This document shows positions 43,891-51,915 of a stretch of 64,000 bases of DNA, one piece after another (the first letter of the stretch is position 1; each line of letters starts with the position of its first letter). A program made the translations under genes and the position numbers. The notes beneath the pieces were generated by a model that was not told the DNA's origin, ran no database searches, and saw only the letters and a program-made list of their open reading frames with translations. Source of the DNA: Brachybacterium kimchii (GTDB lineage: Bacteria > Actinomycetota > Actinomycetes > Actinomycetales > Dermabacteraceae); assembly GCF_023373525.1 (NCBI RefSeq), contig NZ_CP097218.1, positions 3,224,001 through 3,288,000 on the forward strand, in the 5' to 3' direction.

Positions 43891-44655
43891 TCATCCCCAT
43901 AGGCTCGCGTAGGCGGCGCGGATATGGGCCTCGATGCGCTCGGAGGCCAGTTGCGCGGACCCCTCCTCGATCGCGTCCAGGATGCCGTGGTGCTCCGCGC
44001 GCAGCCTCGCGATCAGCGCGTCGGAGTCCTCCAGGGTGCCGAAGGCCTGCAGGATCGGGAGCCGCATGGACTCGCGGATAGCGATCGTCATGTCGGTGAC
44101 CAGACGGTTGTGACCCGCCTCGGCGAGGGCCACGTGGAAGGCGGTGTCGAGCTCGTTGAACTGGGCGCGATCGATGCCGGGTTCGTCCATGTCCCGGAGG
44201 ATCTCGCGCAGCCCCGAGAGGTCCTGCGCGGAGGCATTGCCCGCGGCCAGGCTCGCGCTCGAGCGCTCGAGCATGACGCGCGCCTCGAGGACGTCGGCCA
44301 TCGGGAAGCTCGACAGCGCGACGTGCAGGCGCAGCAGCCGCGTGAGCGCATCGCTGGTCTCCGCCACGACCTGGGTGCCGGCGACCGGCCGCGAGCCCAC
44401 GGCGGAGCGGACGGCGCCCTGCGCCTCGAGCGTGCGGATCGCCTCGCGCACCGCGGCGCGGCTGACCTGCAGCCTCTCGGCGAGGTCGCGCTCGGCCGGG
44501 AGGGTGTCGCCCACGTGCAGCGCGCCGCTGGTGATCTGCTCCTCGATGCGCTCGACGACGAGCTCGTAGGCGCGGCTGCGGTGCACCGGCCGCCAGGCGT
44601 CGGTCCGTGCCGCGCGGGGGAGCTCCGAGCCGTGGGCTGAGGACGCGGTGGTCAC
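43891..44655 (-). CDS. GntR/FadR family regulator, probable LldR-type lactate regulator
   Basis: Repressor of 254 residues. The GntR winged helix spans residues 30-95 (YELVVERIEEQITSGALHVG, DTLPAERDLAERLQVSRAAV, REAIRTLEAQGAVRS). The C-terminal FCD helical bundle (MLERSSASLAAGNASAQDLS; FNELDTAFHVALAEAGHNRL; RAEHHGILDAIEEGS) has the Asp and three His positions that bind a metal and an organic acid. GTG at 44655 was chosen from GGGAG upstream. It faces a lactate permease gene, and the palindrome between them fits the FadR-group operator, so it is probably released by lactate and controls both genes. Confidence 0.9.
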   Translation of the reverse strand: MTTASSAHGSELPRAARTDAWRPVHRSRAYELVVERIEEQITSGALHVGDTLPAERDLAERLQVSRAAVREAIRTLEAQGAVRSAVGSRPVAGTQVVAETSDALTRLLRLHVALSSFPMADVLEARVMLERSSASLAAGNASAQDLSGLREILRDMDEPGIDRAQFNELDTAFHVALAEAGHNRLVTDMTIAIRESMRLPILQAFGTLEDSDALIARLRAEHHGILDAIEEGSAQLASERIEAHIRAAYASLWG

Positions 44656-44713
44656 GACACGGCTCCCTTCGCGGCATTGACATGTGCTGCGCGCCACCCT
44701 AGCGTGCCGCTGT

Positions 44714-44726
44714 GTGGTCAGACCAC
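44714..44726. promoter_or_regulatory. FadR/LldR-type operator
   Basis: GTGGTCAGACCAC, a perfect 13-bp palindrome containing TGGTCAGACCA, matches the T-N-G-T-N3-A-C-N-A pattern of FadR-subfamily GntR regulators and the published LldR/PdhR-type core. It lies 59 bp from the regulator start and 132 bp from the permease start, in their shared gap. Confidence 0.75.
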
Positions 44727-44857
44727 TGATCGGTCCGGCCCACTGCCGCAATCCACGTCACCGTCGACGGAGAGCCCCTCACGCGCAGATCTCGCGCGGG
44801 CTCGGTGTCGCGGGCGACGGCCGTCCCCCCGTCCCGAGACCCCTGAGCGAGGTTCCC

Positions 44858-46531
44858 ATGTACCAGCCCGTCCTCGATGCTCTGGGCGGTTCGCTCCTGC
44901 TCACGGCCCTGGTGGCGATGCTGCCCCTGGTGGTGCTGTTCGTGCTGATCGGGGTCGTGCGGCTGACGGCCTGGAAGGCGGGGCTCATCGCCCTCGTCCT
45001 CTCGCTGCTGGTCGCTGTGCTCGCCTACGCCATGCCCGTGGGCCAGGCCCTGCTCTCGGCCACCGAGGGCGCCGCCTTCGGGTTCTTCCCGATCCTGTGG
45101 GTCGTCATCAACGCGATCTGGGTCTACAACATGACCGTGGTGACCGGGCACTTCGACGTGCTGCGGCGCTCCTTCGCGAAGGTCAGCGACGACCAGCGGA
45201 TCCAGGCCGTCATCATCGCCTTCTGCTTCGGCGCCCTGCTCGAGGCGCTCGCCGGCTTCGGCACGCCCGTGGCGATCACCAGCGTCATGCTCCTGGCCAT
45301 CGGTATCAAGCCGCTGAAGGCCGCCGTGGTCGCGCTCGTCGCCAACACCGCGCCGGTCGCCTTCGGCGCGCTCGCCGTCCCGATCACCACGCTCGCCAAG
45401 GTCAGCGGCCAGGACGAGCACCTGCTCTCCTCGATGGTCGGGCGCCAGACGCCGCTGCTCGCGGTGATCGTGCCGATGATCCTGGTGTTCATCATCGACC
45501 GCCGACGCGGCCTCGTGCAGACCCTTCCGGCAACCCTGACCTGCGGCATCGTCTTCTCGCTGGCGCAGTTCGTCACCTCGAACTTCATCTCCACCCAGCT
45601 CACCGACATCGTCGCCGCGCTCGTCGCGGCGCTCGCCGTGGTGCTCCTGCTGCGCGTCTGGCAGCCGCGCGGGGCCTTCGTCCCCGCGGCCGATGCCGAC
45701 GAAGCGTCCGGCCGATCCCAGGCCTCCGGCGCCGGCGTCCGCACCCCTGAGGAGATGGCCGAGGCCGACCGCGACGCGCACGACACCACGGCCGACGTGG
45801 TCCGCGCCTACGCCCCGTACGGCATCATCGTGGCGCTGTTCGTGATCACCCAGCTGCCGGGCATCAAGGACCTCATCGCCCACGAGGCGTTGAACCCCTC
45901 GTTCCAGTGGCCCGGGCTGCATCTGCTGAACGCCGCAGGCGAGCCCTCGACCATCCCGACCTTCAAGCTCGACATCCCGGCCTCCGCGGGCACCTGGCTG
46001 GTGATCGCGGGCCTGATCTCGATCCCCGTCATCGGCATCTCCCCGGCCCGCGCCTGGAAGGCGTACACCGGCACCTACCAGCAGCTGGCCGCGGCGATCG
46101 TCACCGTGATGGCCGTGCTCTCGCTCGCGTACGTCATGAACGCCTCCGGGCAGACCTCGACGCTGGGCACCTGGCTCGCGGCCTCCGGCGGCCTGTTCGC
46201 CCTGGTCTCCCCGGTGCTCGGCTGGATCGGCGTGGCCGTCACCGGCTCGGACACGTCCTCGAACTCGTTGTTCGGCGCCCTGCAGGCCTCGGCCGCGCAG
46301 CAGGCCGGCCTCGAGCCCCTGCTGACGGCCTCGGCGAACTCCTCGGGCGGCGTGCTGGGCAAGATGATCTCCCCTCAGAACCTCGCGATCGCCGCCGCGG
46401 CCGTGGGGCTCGCGGGCAAGGAGGGGGAGATCCTGCGGCGCGTGCTGCCCTGGTCGATCGTCTTCCTCGCGCTCATGTGCGTGATCGTGTTCCTGCAGTC
46501 CACGCCGGTGCTCGCCTGGATGATCCCCTAG
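44858..46531 (+). CDS. lctP: L-lactate permease (LctP family)
   Basis: Proton-coupled lactate/glycolate importer of 557 residues with about thirteen hydrophobic spans. Recognisable family stretches include AAFGFFPILWVVINAIWVYN, FCFGALLEALAGFGTPVAIT, VALVANTAPVAFGALAVPIT, GVAVTGSDTSSNSLFGALQ and GGVLGKMISPQNLAIAAAAV. A polar loop (ADADEASGRSQASGAGVRTP) divides the halves. The start is ATG at 44858 with GAGG in front; longer in-frame readings run into the operator region. Regulated with its divergent FadR-type neighbour. No lactate dehydrogenase genes are present in the window. Confidence 0.95.
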   Translation: MYQPVLDALGGSLLLTALVAMLPLVVLFVLIGVVRLTAWKAGLIALVLSLLVAVLAYAMPVGQALLSATEGAAFGFFPILWVVINAIWVYNMTVVTGHFDVLRRSFAKVSDDQRIQAVIIAFCFGALLEALAGFGTPVAITSVMLLAIGIKPLKAAVVALVANTAPVAFGALAVPITTLAKVSGQDEHLLSSMVGRQTPLLAVIVPMILVFIIDRRRGLVQTLPATLTCGIVFSLAQFVTSNFISTQLTDIVAALVAALAVVLLLRVWQPRGAFVPAADADEASGRSQASGAGVRTPEEMAEADRDAHDTTADVVRAYAPYGIIVALFVITQLPGIKDLIAHEALNPSFQWPGLHLLNAAGEPSTIPTFKLDIPASAGTWLVIAGLISIPVIGISPARAWKAYTGTYQQLAAAIVTVMAVLSLAYVMNASGQTSTLGTWLAASGGLFALVSPVLGWIGVAVTGSDTSSNSLFGALQASAAQQAGLEPLLTASANSSGGVLGKMISPQNLAIAAAAVGLAGKEGEILRRVLPWSIVFLALMCVIVFLQSTPVLAWMIP

Positions 46532-46571
46532 GGGCGTCGGGCTGCCGGGACGCAGGCCCTGCGCGGCCCGG

Positions 46572-47459
46572 TCAGTCGTTGCCCGCGAAGACCGCGTCCA
46601 TGACGGGCACGGTCTCGGGCTTCCCCTTGTCCACCGAGCGCTGCGCGGTCCAGGAACTGCCGTCGTCCCCGCGGTCGAAGGTCTCCTCGATGAGCTCGTC
46701 GGTCAGCAGCTCGGAGCCGTCGTCGCAGCGGTACCAGCTGAGCTTGTCGTGCCAGTGCTCGTCGTGGTCATGGGAGATCGTCGAGCACTGGATGCCGTTC
46801 TCGCTGCCGTCGTCCAGCTGGACGAACAGGGGGATCAGGTCGCCGTCGCCCTGATCCATGTCACCGTCGGCGGCGGTGGGGGAGTCGAAGCGGATCGCCG
46901 TGTGGTCGACCGCGGAGGTGATGCACATGGCCACCGTCTCGCCCTCGGCCATGTCGCACGCCAGGGCGCCCGCGGCCGTCGGCCCGCAGACGAACATGTC
47001 GTCGTCCTGGGCGTAGGGCGAGCGGGACTTGCCGCCCATCTCGCACAGGTCCTCGTCGACGTCCTCGATGGTCCAGGTGTCGTCGATCCACAGCGTGTCG
47101 ATCGAGGTCGAGGCGCCCGTGGTCGAGCCGGAGGAGTCATCCCCGTCCTTGCTGTCGGACGGCTCGTCGGAGGCGTCGTCCTGACTCTCCGACGGATCGT
47201 CCGAGGGGGTGTCTGAGGGGTCGTCCGACGGGTCGTCGTCCGGGGCCGGCGTCTCGCTGTCCCCGCTGTCCGCGTCCTCCGAGTCGGTGTCGTCGGAGGC
47301 GGATTCGGTGGTCTCCTCGCTGGGCGAGTCGTCGTCGCCGGACTGCTCGGTGGTCGCCTCGGCCGTCGTCGGCGGATCCTCCTCGGAGTCGGATCCGCAC
47401 GCGACCAGGCCGAGTGCGAGCAGTGATGAGGCGGCGCAGAGACACAGGATGCGGCGCAT
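46572..47459 (-). CDS. Ser/Asp-rich lipoprotein of unknown function
   Basis: Secreted lipoprotein of 295 residues. Signal with lipobox LGLVAC; then about 100 residues of nearly pure Ser/Asp/Glu/Pro/Thr (for example DDDPSDDPSDTPSDDPSE), a stalk that would hold the domain away from the membrane; then a 165-residue globular part with several cysteines (DEDLCEMGGK; MFVCGPTAAGALACDMAEGE; VAMCITSA; IQCSTISH; SWYRCDDG). No family was recognised. GGAGGGGG precedes the ATG. Its upstream region contains the 23-G tract, which could influence its transcript. It shares its strand with the second WXG100-calpain locus. Confidence 0.75.
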   Translation of the reverse strand: MRRILCLCAASSLLALGLVACGSDSEEDPPTTAEATTEQSGDDDSPSEETTESASDDTDSEDADSGDSETPAPDDDPSDDPSDTPSDDPSESQDDASDEPSDSKDGDDSSGSTTGASTSIDTLWIDDTWTIEDVDEDLCEMGGKSRSPYAQDDDMFVCGPTAAGALACDMAEGETVAMCITSAVDHTAIRFDSPTAADGDMDQGDGDLIPLFVQLDDGSENGIQCSTISHDHDEHWHDKLSWYRCDDGSELLTDELIEETFDRGDDGSSWTAQRSVDKGKPETVPVMDAVFAGND

Positions 47460-47607
47460 GGAGTTCCCCCTCCGTCATGCGGCGCCGGCGTCGATGCCGA
47501 CGTCGTCCCCGGCCGCGCAGTGCACCGCTGGTGCGGCGCGCTCCCCGCGGCGGCCTGGTGCCATCCCACACGCTCGGGGCACCCTGCGCAACCGATCCGG
47601 ACATTCC

Positions 47608-47630
47608 GGGGGGGGGGGGGGGGGGGGGGG
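47608..47630 (+). repeat. Homopolymer of 23 G residues
   Basis: Twenty-three consecutive G, 149 bp upstream of the Ser/Asp-rich lipoprotein start and 72 bp beyond the stop of the 98-residue gene. On the transcribed sense of both it is poly-C. Such runs slip during replication and are known phase-variation switches, but they are also typical sites of assembly error. Confidence 0.9.
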
Positions 47631-47701
47631 CGGCGCGGCGCTTCGTGCGTGACGGGGTGAGCTGTTGGCTTCGTCGGGGGTGTGGGCCGACCGGTCCCCT
47701 C

Positions 47702-47998
47702 TCAGGGGGTGGAGCGCGGATCGCCCTCTCTCTTCGCACGATGGCCGAGTGCGATGCGCCAGCGCGGGTTCTCGGCGTCGGGGGGCGTCGCGGCTCCGAT
47801 GACGGCGAAGCCGTCATCGGGGATCGCCACTTCGTCCCCCTCGAAGGCGGTCTCCACGAGGTCGCCATGGGAGCTCCGGATCATCAACTGGGCGACGCCG
47901 CGACCATCGGCGTCGCCCACGCGCATGATGCCCACGAGCGTCGTGCCGATCTTCGCCTGGGTTCCCTGGGCATGATCGACGAATTGCGTCTCCACCAT
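47702..47998 (-). CDS. Small protein coupled to calpain copy 2 (candidate immunity/accessory)
   Basis: Protein of 98 residues, no signal peptide, mostly beta-strand in appearance: IGTTLVGIMRVGDADGRGVA, QLMIRSSHGDLVETAFEGDE, VAIPDDGFAVIGAATPPDAE, RWRIALGHR. I do not recognise it. Its ATG lies one base after the stop of the WXG100-calpain gene, and a GGAGAG inside the end of that gene can serve as its ribosome site, so the two are translated together. Small ORFs placed immediately behind secreted toxic enzymes are often immunity proteins; an inhibitor of the protease is the simplest guess, without direct support. Confidence 0.7.
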   Translation of the reverse strand: MVETQFVDHAQGTQAKIGTTLVGIMRVGDADGRGVAQLMIRSSHGDLVETAFEGDEVAIPDDGFAVIGAATPPDAENPRWRIALGHRAKREGDPRSTP

Positions 47999-47999
47999 C

Positions 48000-49154
48000 T
48001 CAGCTCTCCGTCTCGGGCTTCTGGACGTAGTTCGTCCTGCGGAAGTTCTCGTCGAATTCTTCCCGAGTGAGCCAGAGGTCGCCTGCCGCCTTGTCGTTCT
48101 GCTCGGCGCCCGGCCCCCAGGGGTTGCGGACGTGGATCATCGGCTGCATGTCCCCGGATCCTGGAGGGTTCTCCCGGTTCTCCACGCCCTCCACGATGTA
48201 GGAGTGGTTCGGGACGACGGTGTCCTTCTCGACGTGGTCGTTCTGGAACAGCCACCACCCTTCCTTCTCCGGCTGGGTGTCCACGACAACCGGCCCCTCG
48301 GCCAGATGGGCCTGGATGTCTTCGAGCGACGCATCGTCGTCGTAATGGGCATCGTTGCCGGTGATCATCTCGAGCGCGAGCTCGGGCTGGTCGCCGTTGA
48401 GGTCGGAGTACGAGCCGCCCATGTACTCCGCGGCAGCCTTCTCGTAGATCGATGCCCAGTTCGGCTCTCCGCCGCCGCCCTGCACGCCGGCGCTGTTGAA
48501 GGTGCCGTTCACCGTGATGTCGACAGGTTTCCCCTGGTCGTACATCGTGACGGTGTAAGTGCCGTCCCCGTTGTCCTCGATGTGTTGACGCAGGAATTCA
48601 GGATTCGCCCGGGCAGTGGCGCCGAGCGATGCCAGGAACCAGCAGTCGCCGACCCCGTGCTGATTGATCGAGTCGGACGTGAATCGGTCGACGTCGAGGT
48701 CGATCGGACCGTCCGGCTCCTGGTGGCCCTCCTGGTTCTTGTCCCAGTCCTCCATGGACTGCGGAATCTCGGGATCACCATTGCGGTCCTGGGGGTCCAG
48801 CGGCTTGCGCTCACCGTCCTCATCGCTGGAGTCGCTCCGATAACCGCTCTGCGGCCCGTCGCCGCGCGAGGCCCAATCCGCGCCGTGAGCGCCCGATGCC
48901 GAGTCTTGGTCCTCGGCCTGCTGTCTCAGATTCTCTCCGTGTCTACGGAGTTGGGCGACGTATCCGTCGAGTGATGGGCCCACATAGCCGCTCCACGTCT
49001 CGCGGAACGCCTCGGCGTCCGGGCCGTCCCACCGCGCCGCCGCGACGGCCCTCGCGAGGGAATCGCCGAGCGCCTCGAGACGCTCGGCGCCCTGCGAGAC
49101 CTTGGTGCTGAAGGCCCTGAGCTGTGTCGTGTCGGCGCCGACGAATCCTGACAT
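48000..49154 (-). CDS. WXG100-calpain fusion protein, copy 2
   Basis: Protein of 384 residues, paralogue of the copy at 20353-21504. Residues 1-90 are WXG100-like: MSGFVGADTTQLRAFSTKVS, turn ARWDGPDAEAFRETW (W-x-G), second helix. An acidic polar linker (residues 90-150) follows. The calpain-type core has QHGVGDCWFLASLG with Cys171, VPNHSYIVEGV with His317 and IHVRNPWGPG with Asn344, a complete triad at nearly the same positions as in copy 1. A perfect GGAGGAG precedes the ATG. The 98-residue ORF follows at once, and a small membrane protein is divergent. A type VII secreted effector or a self-processing enzyme are both possible. Confidence 0.87.
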   Translation of the reverse strand: MSGFVGADTTQLRAFSTKVSQGAERLEALGDSLARAVAAARWDGPDAEAFRETWSGYVGPSLDGYVAQLRRHGENLRQQAEDQDSASGAHGADWASRGDGPQSGYRSDSSDEDGERKPLDPQDRNGDPEIPQSMEDWDKNQEGHQEPDGPIDLDVDRFTSDSINQHGVGDCWFLASLGATARANPEFLRQHIEDNGDGTYTVTMYDQGKPVDITVNGTFNSAGVQGGGGEPNWASIYEKAAAEYMGGSYSDLNGDQPELALEMITGNDAHYDDDASLEDIQAHLAEGPVVVDTQPEKEGWWLFQNDHVEKDTVVPNHSYIVEGVENRENPPGSGDMQPMIHVRNPWGPGAEQNDKAAGDLWLTREEFDENFRRTNYVQKPETES

Positions 49155-49307
49155 CGTCTCCTCCTGTCCTCTGCGTCGACAGCGTAGAGACACGATCAGC
49201 GGCTGCCCATGGGCACAAGTCCCCATGGGCAGATCGACCTAGGATGCCCAGGATGATGGGCAGTGGACGGGAATCGACGGGCGGATGCAGCCCGGGGGAG
49301 GTGACGC

Positions 49308-49733
49308 GTGAGCGCGTACGAGCAGCGTCGGCCGGGTGAGGACGGGCGGGAGACCGCGACGTCGGCCCGGGAACAGCGGACGGGGCGGCCGCTGGCGATC
49401 ATCACCGCGGGACTCAGCGCCGTGGCGGGCGTGTGGTCGCTCGTCATGATCGCGACGGTCGTCGCGCTCTGCCGGACCACCTACCTCCTGCCTCCGTCCC
49501 CGGGATCGGAGGAGTCCACGGTCCACCATGGGTGGAACACCGGCGCGCTCTGGACGACGGCGCTTCCGGCTGTCGCGCTGCTGCTCGCGCTGTTGGGCGC
49601 GGTCATCGGCATCCTCCTGCTGGTGCGCAGGAAAGGGGGGAAAGCCTGGGTCCTGCTCGTCCCCTGCGCGGCTCTGGTGCTCGCCACGCTGGGGCCGATC
49701 ATCGCCCTGGCTCAGCCCGCGCCCGTGTACTGA
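49308..49733 (+). CDS. Small membrane protein
   Basis: Protein of 141 residues with three likely membrane spans (PLAIITAGLSAVAGVWSLVM; LWTTALPAVALLLALLGAVI; AWVLLVPCAALVLATLGPII) and a polar N-terminal tail of about 28 residues. No motif or family recognised. It starts with GTG at 49308 after GGGGGAGG. It is divergent from the WXG100-calpain gene with 153 bp between the starts, so it may be co-regulated; if the protease is exported or membrane-acting, a membrane partner would fit, but nothing in the sequence shows this. Confidence 0.7.
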   Translation: MSAYEQRRPGEDGRETATSAREQRTGRPLAIITAGLSAVAGVWSLVMIATVVALCRTTYLLPPSPGSEESTVHHGWNTGALWTTALPAVALLLALLGAVIGILLLVRRKGGKAWVLLVPCAALVLATLGPIIALAQPAPVY

Positions 49734-49807
49734 CCCGTGCCCTGACGTGCACGGAAGCCTTCATGCGTGCGCCGAACCGGGGGAGCGGAGGCGTTCGACC
49801 GTCGTCC

Positions 49808-51451
49808 TCAGATGTCCCGGAACGTCTCGATCTGCGCACCGAGTGCGTTCAGGCGTTGGGCGAGGTCCTCGTAGCCGCGGTTGATGACGTAGACGTTGCG
49901 CAGCACCGAGGTGCCCTTCGCCGCGAGCATCGCCAGCAGGATGACGACCGCCGGACGCAGCGCCGGCGGGCACACCAGCTCCGCGCCGCTCCAGTGGGTC
50001 GAGCCGTCGATCAGCACGCGGTGCGGGTCCATGAGCTGCACGCGCGCGCCGAGCTTGTTGAGGTCGGTCAGGTAGATCGCGCGGTTCTCGTACACCCAGT
50101 CGTGCAGCTGGGTCTGCCCCTCGGCCGTCGCGGCGATCACCGCGAAGAACGGCAGGTTGTCGATGTTCAGCCCGGGGAAGGGCATCGGGTGGATCTTGTC
50201 GATCGGGGCCCGCAGGTCCGAGACGTGCGTGGTGATATCCACGAGACGGGTCTTGCCGTTGGCCGCGAGATACTCCTCGGTGCGGTCGTAGGTGAAGCCC
50301 ATGTCCTCCAGGACCGCGAGCTCGATCTCCATGAACTCGATGGGCACGCGGCGCACGGTGATCGAGGACTTCGTGACGATCGCGGCGGCGATCAGGCTCA
50401 TCGCCTCGATCGGGTCCTCGCTGGGGGCGTAGTCGACGTCGGCCCGGATCTCCGACTTCCCGTGCACCCGCAGGGTCGTGGTGCCGATGCCCTCGATCTC
50501 GACGCCGAGCTTCTCGAGGAAGAAGCAGAGGTCCTGGACCATGTAGTTCGGGCTGGCGTTGCGGATGATCGTCTCGCCCTCGTAGCGGGCGGCGGCCATC
50601 AGGGCGTTCTCGGTGACGGTGTCCCCGCGCTCGGTGAGGACGATGGGCCGACGGGGACCGGCGCCCGGGGTCGCGCTCGCCTGGTAGTGGCCCTCGGTCG
50701 CGACGACCTCGAGGCCGAAGGGCCGCAGCGCCGTCATGTGGGGCTCGACGGTGCGGGTGCCCAGGTCGCAGCCGCCCGCGTAGGGGAGCTGGAACTCCTG
50801 CTCGCGGTGCATGAGCGGGCCCAGGAACATGATGATGCTGCGGGTCCGACGGGCGGCGCCGGCGTCGATCGAGACCAGATCCAGGTGCTCGGGCACGATG
50901 ATCTCGAGGTCGTTGTTCTCGTTCAGCCAGCGGGTGCGCACGCCGATCGAGGAGAGCACCTCGAGCAGACGGTTGACCTCCTCGATGCGCGCGACCCGAC
51001 GCAGCACCGTGGTGCCGCGGTTCAGGAGTGAGGCGCACAGCAGCGCGACCCCGGCGTTCTTCGAGGTCTTCACGTCGATCGCGCCGCTCAGCGTGGTGCC
51101 GCCCTCCACGCGCAGGTGCGAGGGGGCCGACGATCCGATGCCGACGATCCCCGAGTCGAGGGCTGCTCCGATCTTCGCGAGGGTGTCGAGCGTCAGGTTC
51201 TGCTGGCCCTTCTCGATCCGATTGATCGTGCTCTGCGAGGTGGAGAGCTTCGCGGCGAGCTGGGCCTGCGTGAGGCCCGAGTGCAGACGGGCGTCGCGGA
51301 TGAGGCGGCCGATTTCGTTCCGGTAGTCCTGGTCGCCCGCACGGACACCGGCGGCGGCGGACGCCGCGGCGAGCTGTGCGGAGGGGGCAGAGGGCGCGGT
51401 GGAGCCGTCTGCGGGACGGGTCTGAGAGGTGAACTCGTCGGTCGTCGTCAT
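49808..51451 (-). CDS. murA: UDP-GlcNAc 1-carboxyvinyltransferase homologue fused to an XRE-type HTH
   Basis: Protein of 547 residues. Residues 40-100 are a Cro/CI-type DNA-binding domain (IGRLIRDARLHSGLTQAQLA, AKLSTSQSTINRIEKGQQNL). The rest is a MurA/EPSP-synthase fold: LSGAIDVKTSKNAGVALLCA with the SKN lysine, the loop LPYAGGCDLGTRTVEPHM with Cys228 at the place of the fosfomycin-reactive cysteine, ASPNYMVQDLCFFLEKLGVE, HPMPFPGLNIDNLPFFAVIA and LRPAVVILLAMLAAKGTS. It would add enolpyruvate to UDP-GlcNAc, the first step of peptidoglycan synthesis, and bind DNA. A 20-bp palindrome lies 10 bp before the ATG. No ribosome site, so the message may be leaderless. Whether it is the main MurA or a second copy cannot be told. 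Confidence 0.88.
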   Translation of the reverse strand: MTTTDEFTSQTRPADGSTAPSAPSAQLAAASAAAGVRAGDQDYRNEIGRLIRDARLHSGLTQAQLAAKLSTSQSTINRIEKGQQNLTLDTLAKIGAALDSGIVGIGSSAPSHLRVEGGTTLSGAIDVKTSKNAGVALLCASLLNRGTTVLRRVARIEEVNRLLEVLSSIGVRTRWLNENNDLEIIVPEHLDLVSIDAGAARRTRSIIMFLGPLMHREQEFQLPYAGGCDLGTRTVEPHMTALRPFGLEVVATEGHYQASATPGAGPRRPIVLTERGDTVTENALMAAARYEGETIIRNASPNYMVQDLCFFLEKLGVEIEGIGTTTLRVHGKSEIRADVDYAPSEDPIEAMSLIAAAIVTKSSITVRRVPIEFMEIELAVLEDMGFTYDRTEEYLAANGKTRLVDITTHVSDLRAPIDKIHPMPFPGLNIDNLPFFAVIAATAEGQTQLHDWVYENRAIYLTDLNKLGARVQLMDPHRVLIDGSTHWSGAELVCPPALRPAVVILLAMLAAKGTSVLRNVYVINRGYEDLAQRLNALGAQIETFRDI

Positions 51452-51461
51452 GCTCGGGAGC

Positions 51462-51481
51462 GTATCTCATCTATGAGATAC
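51462..51481. promoter_or_regulatory. Perfect 20-bp palindrome before the HTH-MurA gene (candidate autoregulatory operator)
   Basis: GTATCTCAT-CT-ATGAGATAC: two perfect 9-bp arms around two bases, ending 10 bp before the start codon. Its AT-rich content in a GC-rich genome, and a dimeric XRE-type domain in the adjacent protein, point to self-control. TATCTC within it could also be the -10. Confidence 0.72.
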
Positions 51482-51915
51482 CGGCAGGCAGTGTGATCGG
51501 GAAGACGTCTGCGGCGTGGGCGCCCACACCCTTCGCGCGCGGTGTCGCGCGTCGAGGGGACGGCCTGCTTGCGAGATGAGAGGTCGGGCGAGCTCGGTGC
51601 CCGCGTAGGCGCCGGCGCCGGGACCGTATGCCGCTGCAGCCGCGTGCGGGAGGGGAAGAGGGGTGCGGTCCGTGTCCTCGGCCACGGGGTGTGCCGAGGC
51701 TACGAGTTGCGGTGGGAAATGAACGCTGAGCCCCGAGCGGGAGTTCCGTACATTTTCCACCGCAACTCGTAGCGCCGGGACAGTGCCCCGCGGTGCCACG
51801 CCCGACAGGCCCGTGCCCCGCGCCGCCACATCCGCCGGGACCGCGCCCCCGCTGCCACGTCTGCGGGGACCGCGCTCCCGCGGAGCCACGTCCGACGGGT
51901 GACGGGTGCCCGGCG
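51482..51915. other. Gene-free interval between the HTH-MurA and PTS genes
   Basis: Some 430 bp with no credible reading frame. It holds the long hairpin at 51699-51773 and, from 51780, a series of GC-rich near-repeats (GCCACGCCCGACAGG, GCCACATCCGCCGGG, GCCACGTCTGCGGGG, GCCACGTCCGACGGG) about 30 bp apart. Confidence 0.7.
51699..51773. repeat. Long inverted repeat, 23-bp stem and 29-base loop
   Basis: The arms 51699-51721 and 51751-51773 match at 22 of 23 positions, and the one mismatch becomes a G-U pair in RNA. The arm sequence begins GCTACGAGTTGCGGTGG. A related single arm is at 54722-54742. No T-run follows, so it is not a standard terminator; it may be a mobile or REP-like element or an RNA hairpin. 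Confidence 0.85.

Noticed and set aside
51780..51905. GC-rich GCCACG near-repeats as a coding repeat or terminator
   Set aside because: No frame across them has a start with a ribosome site, and the units are imperfect; noted only within the gene-free interval.
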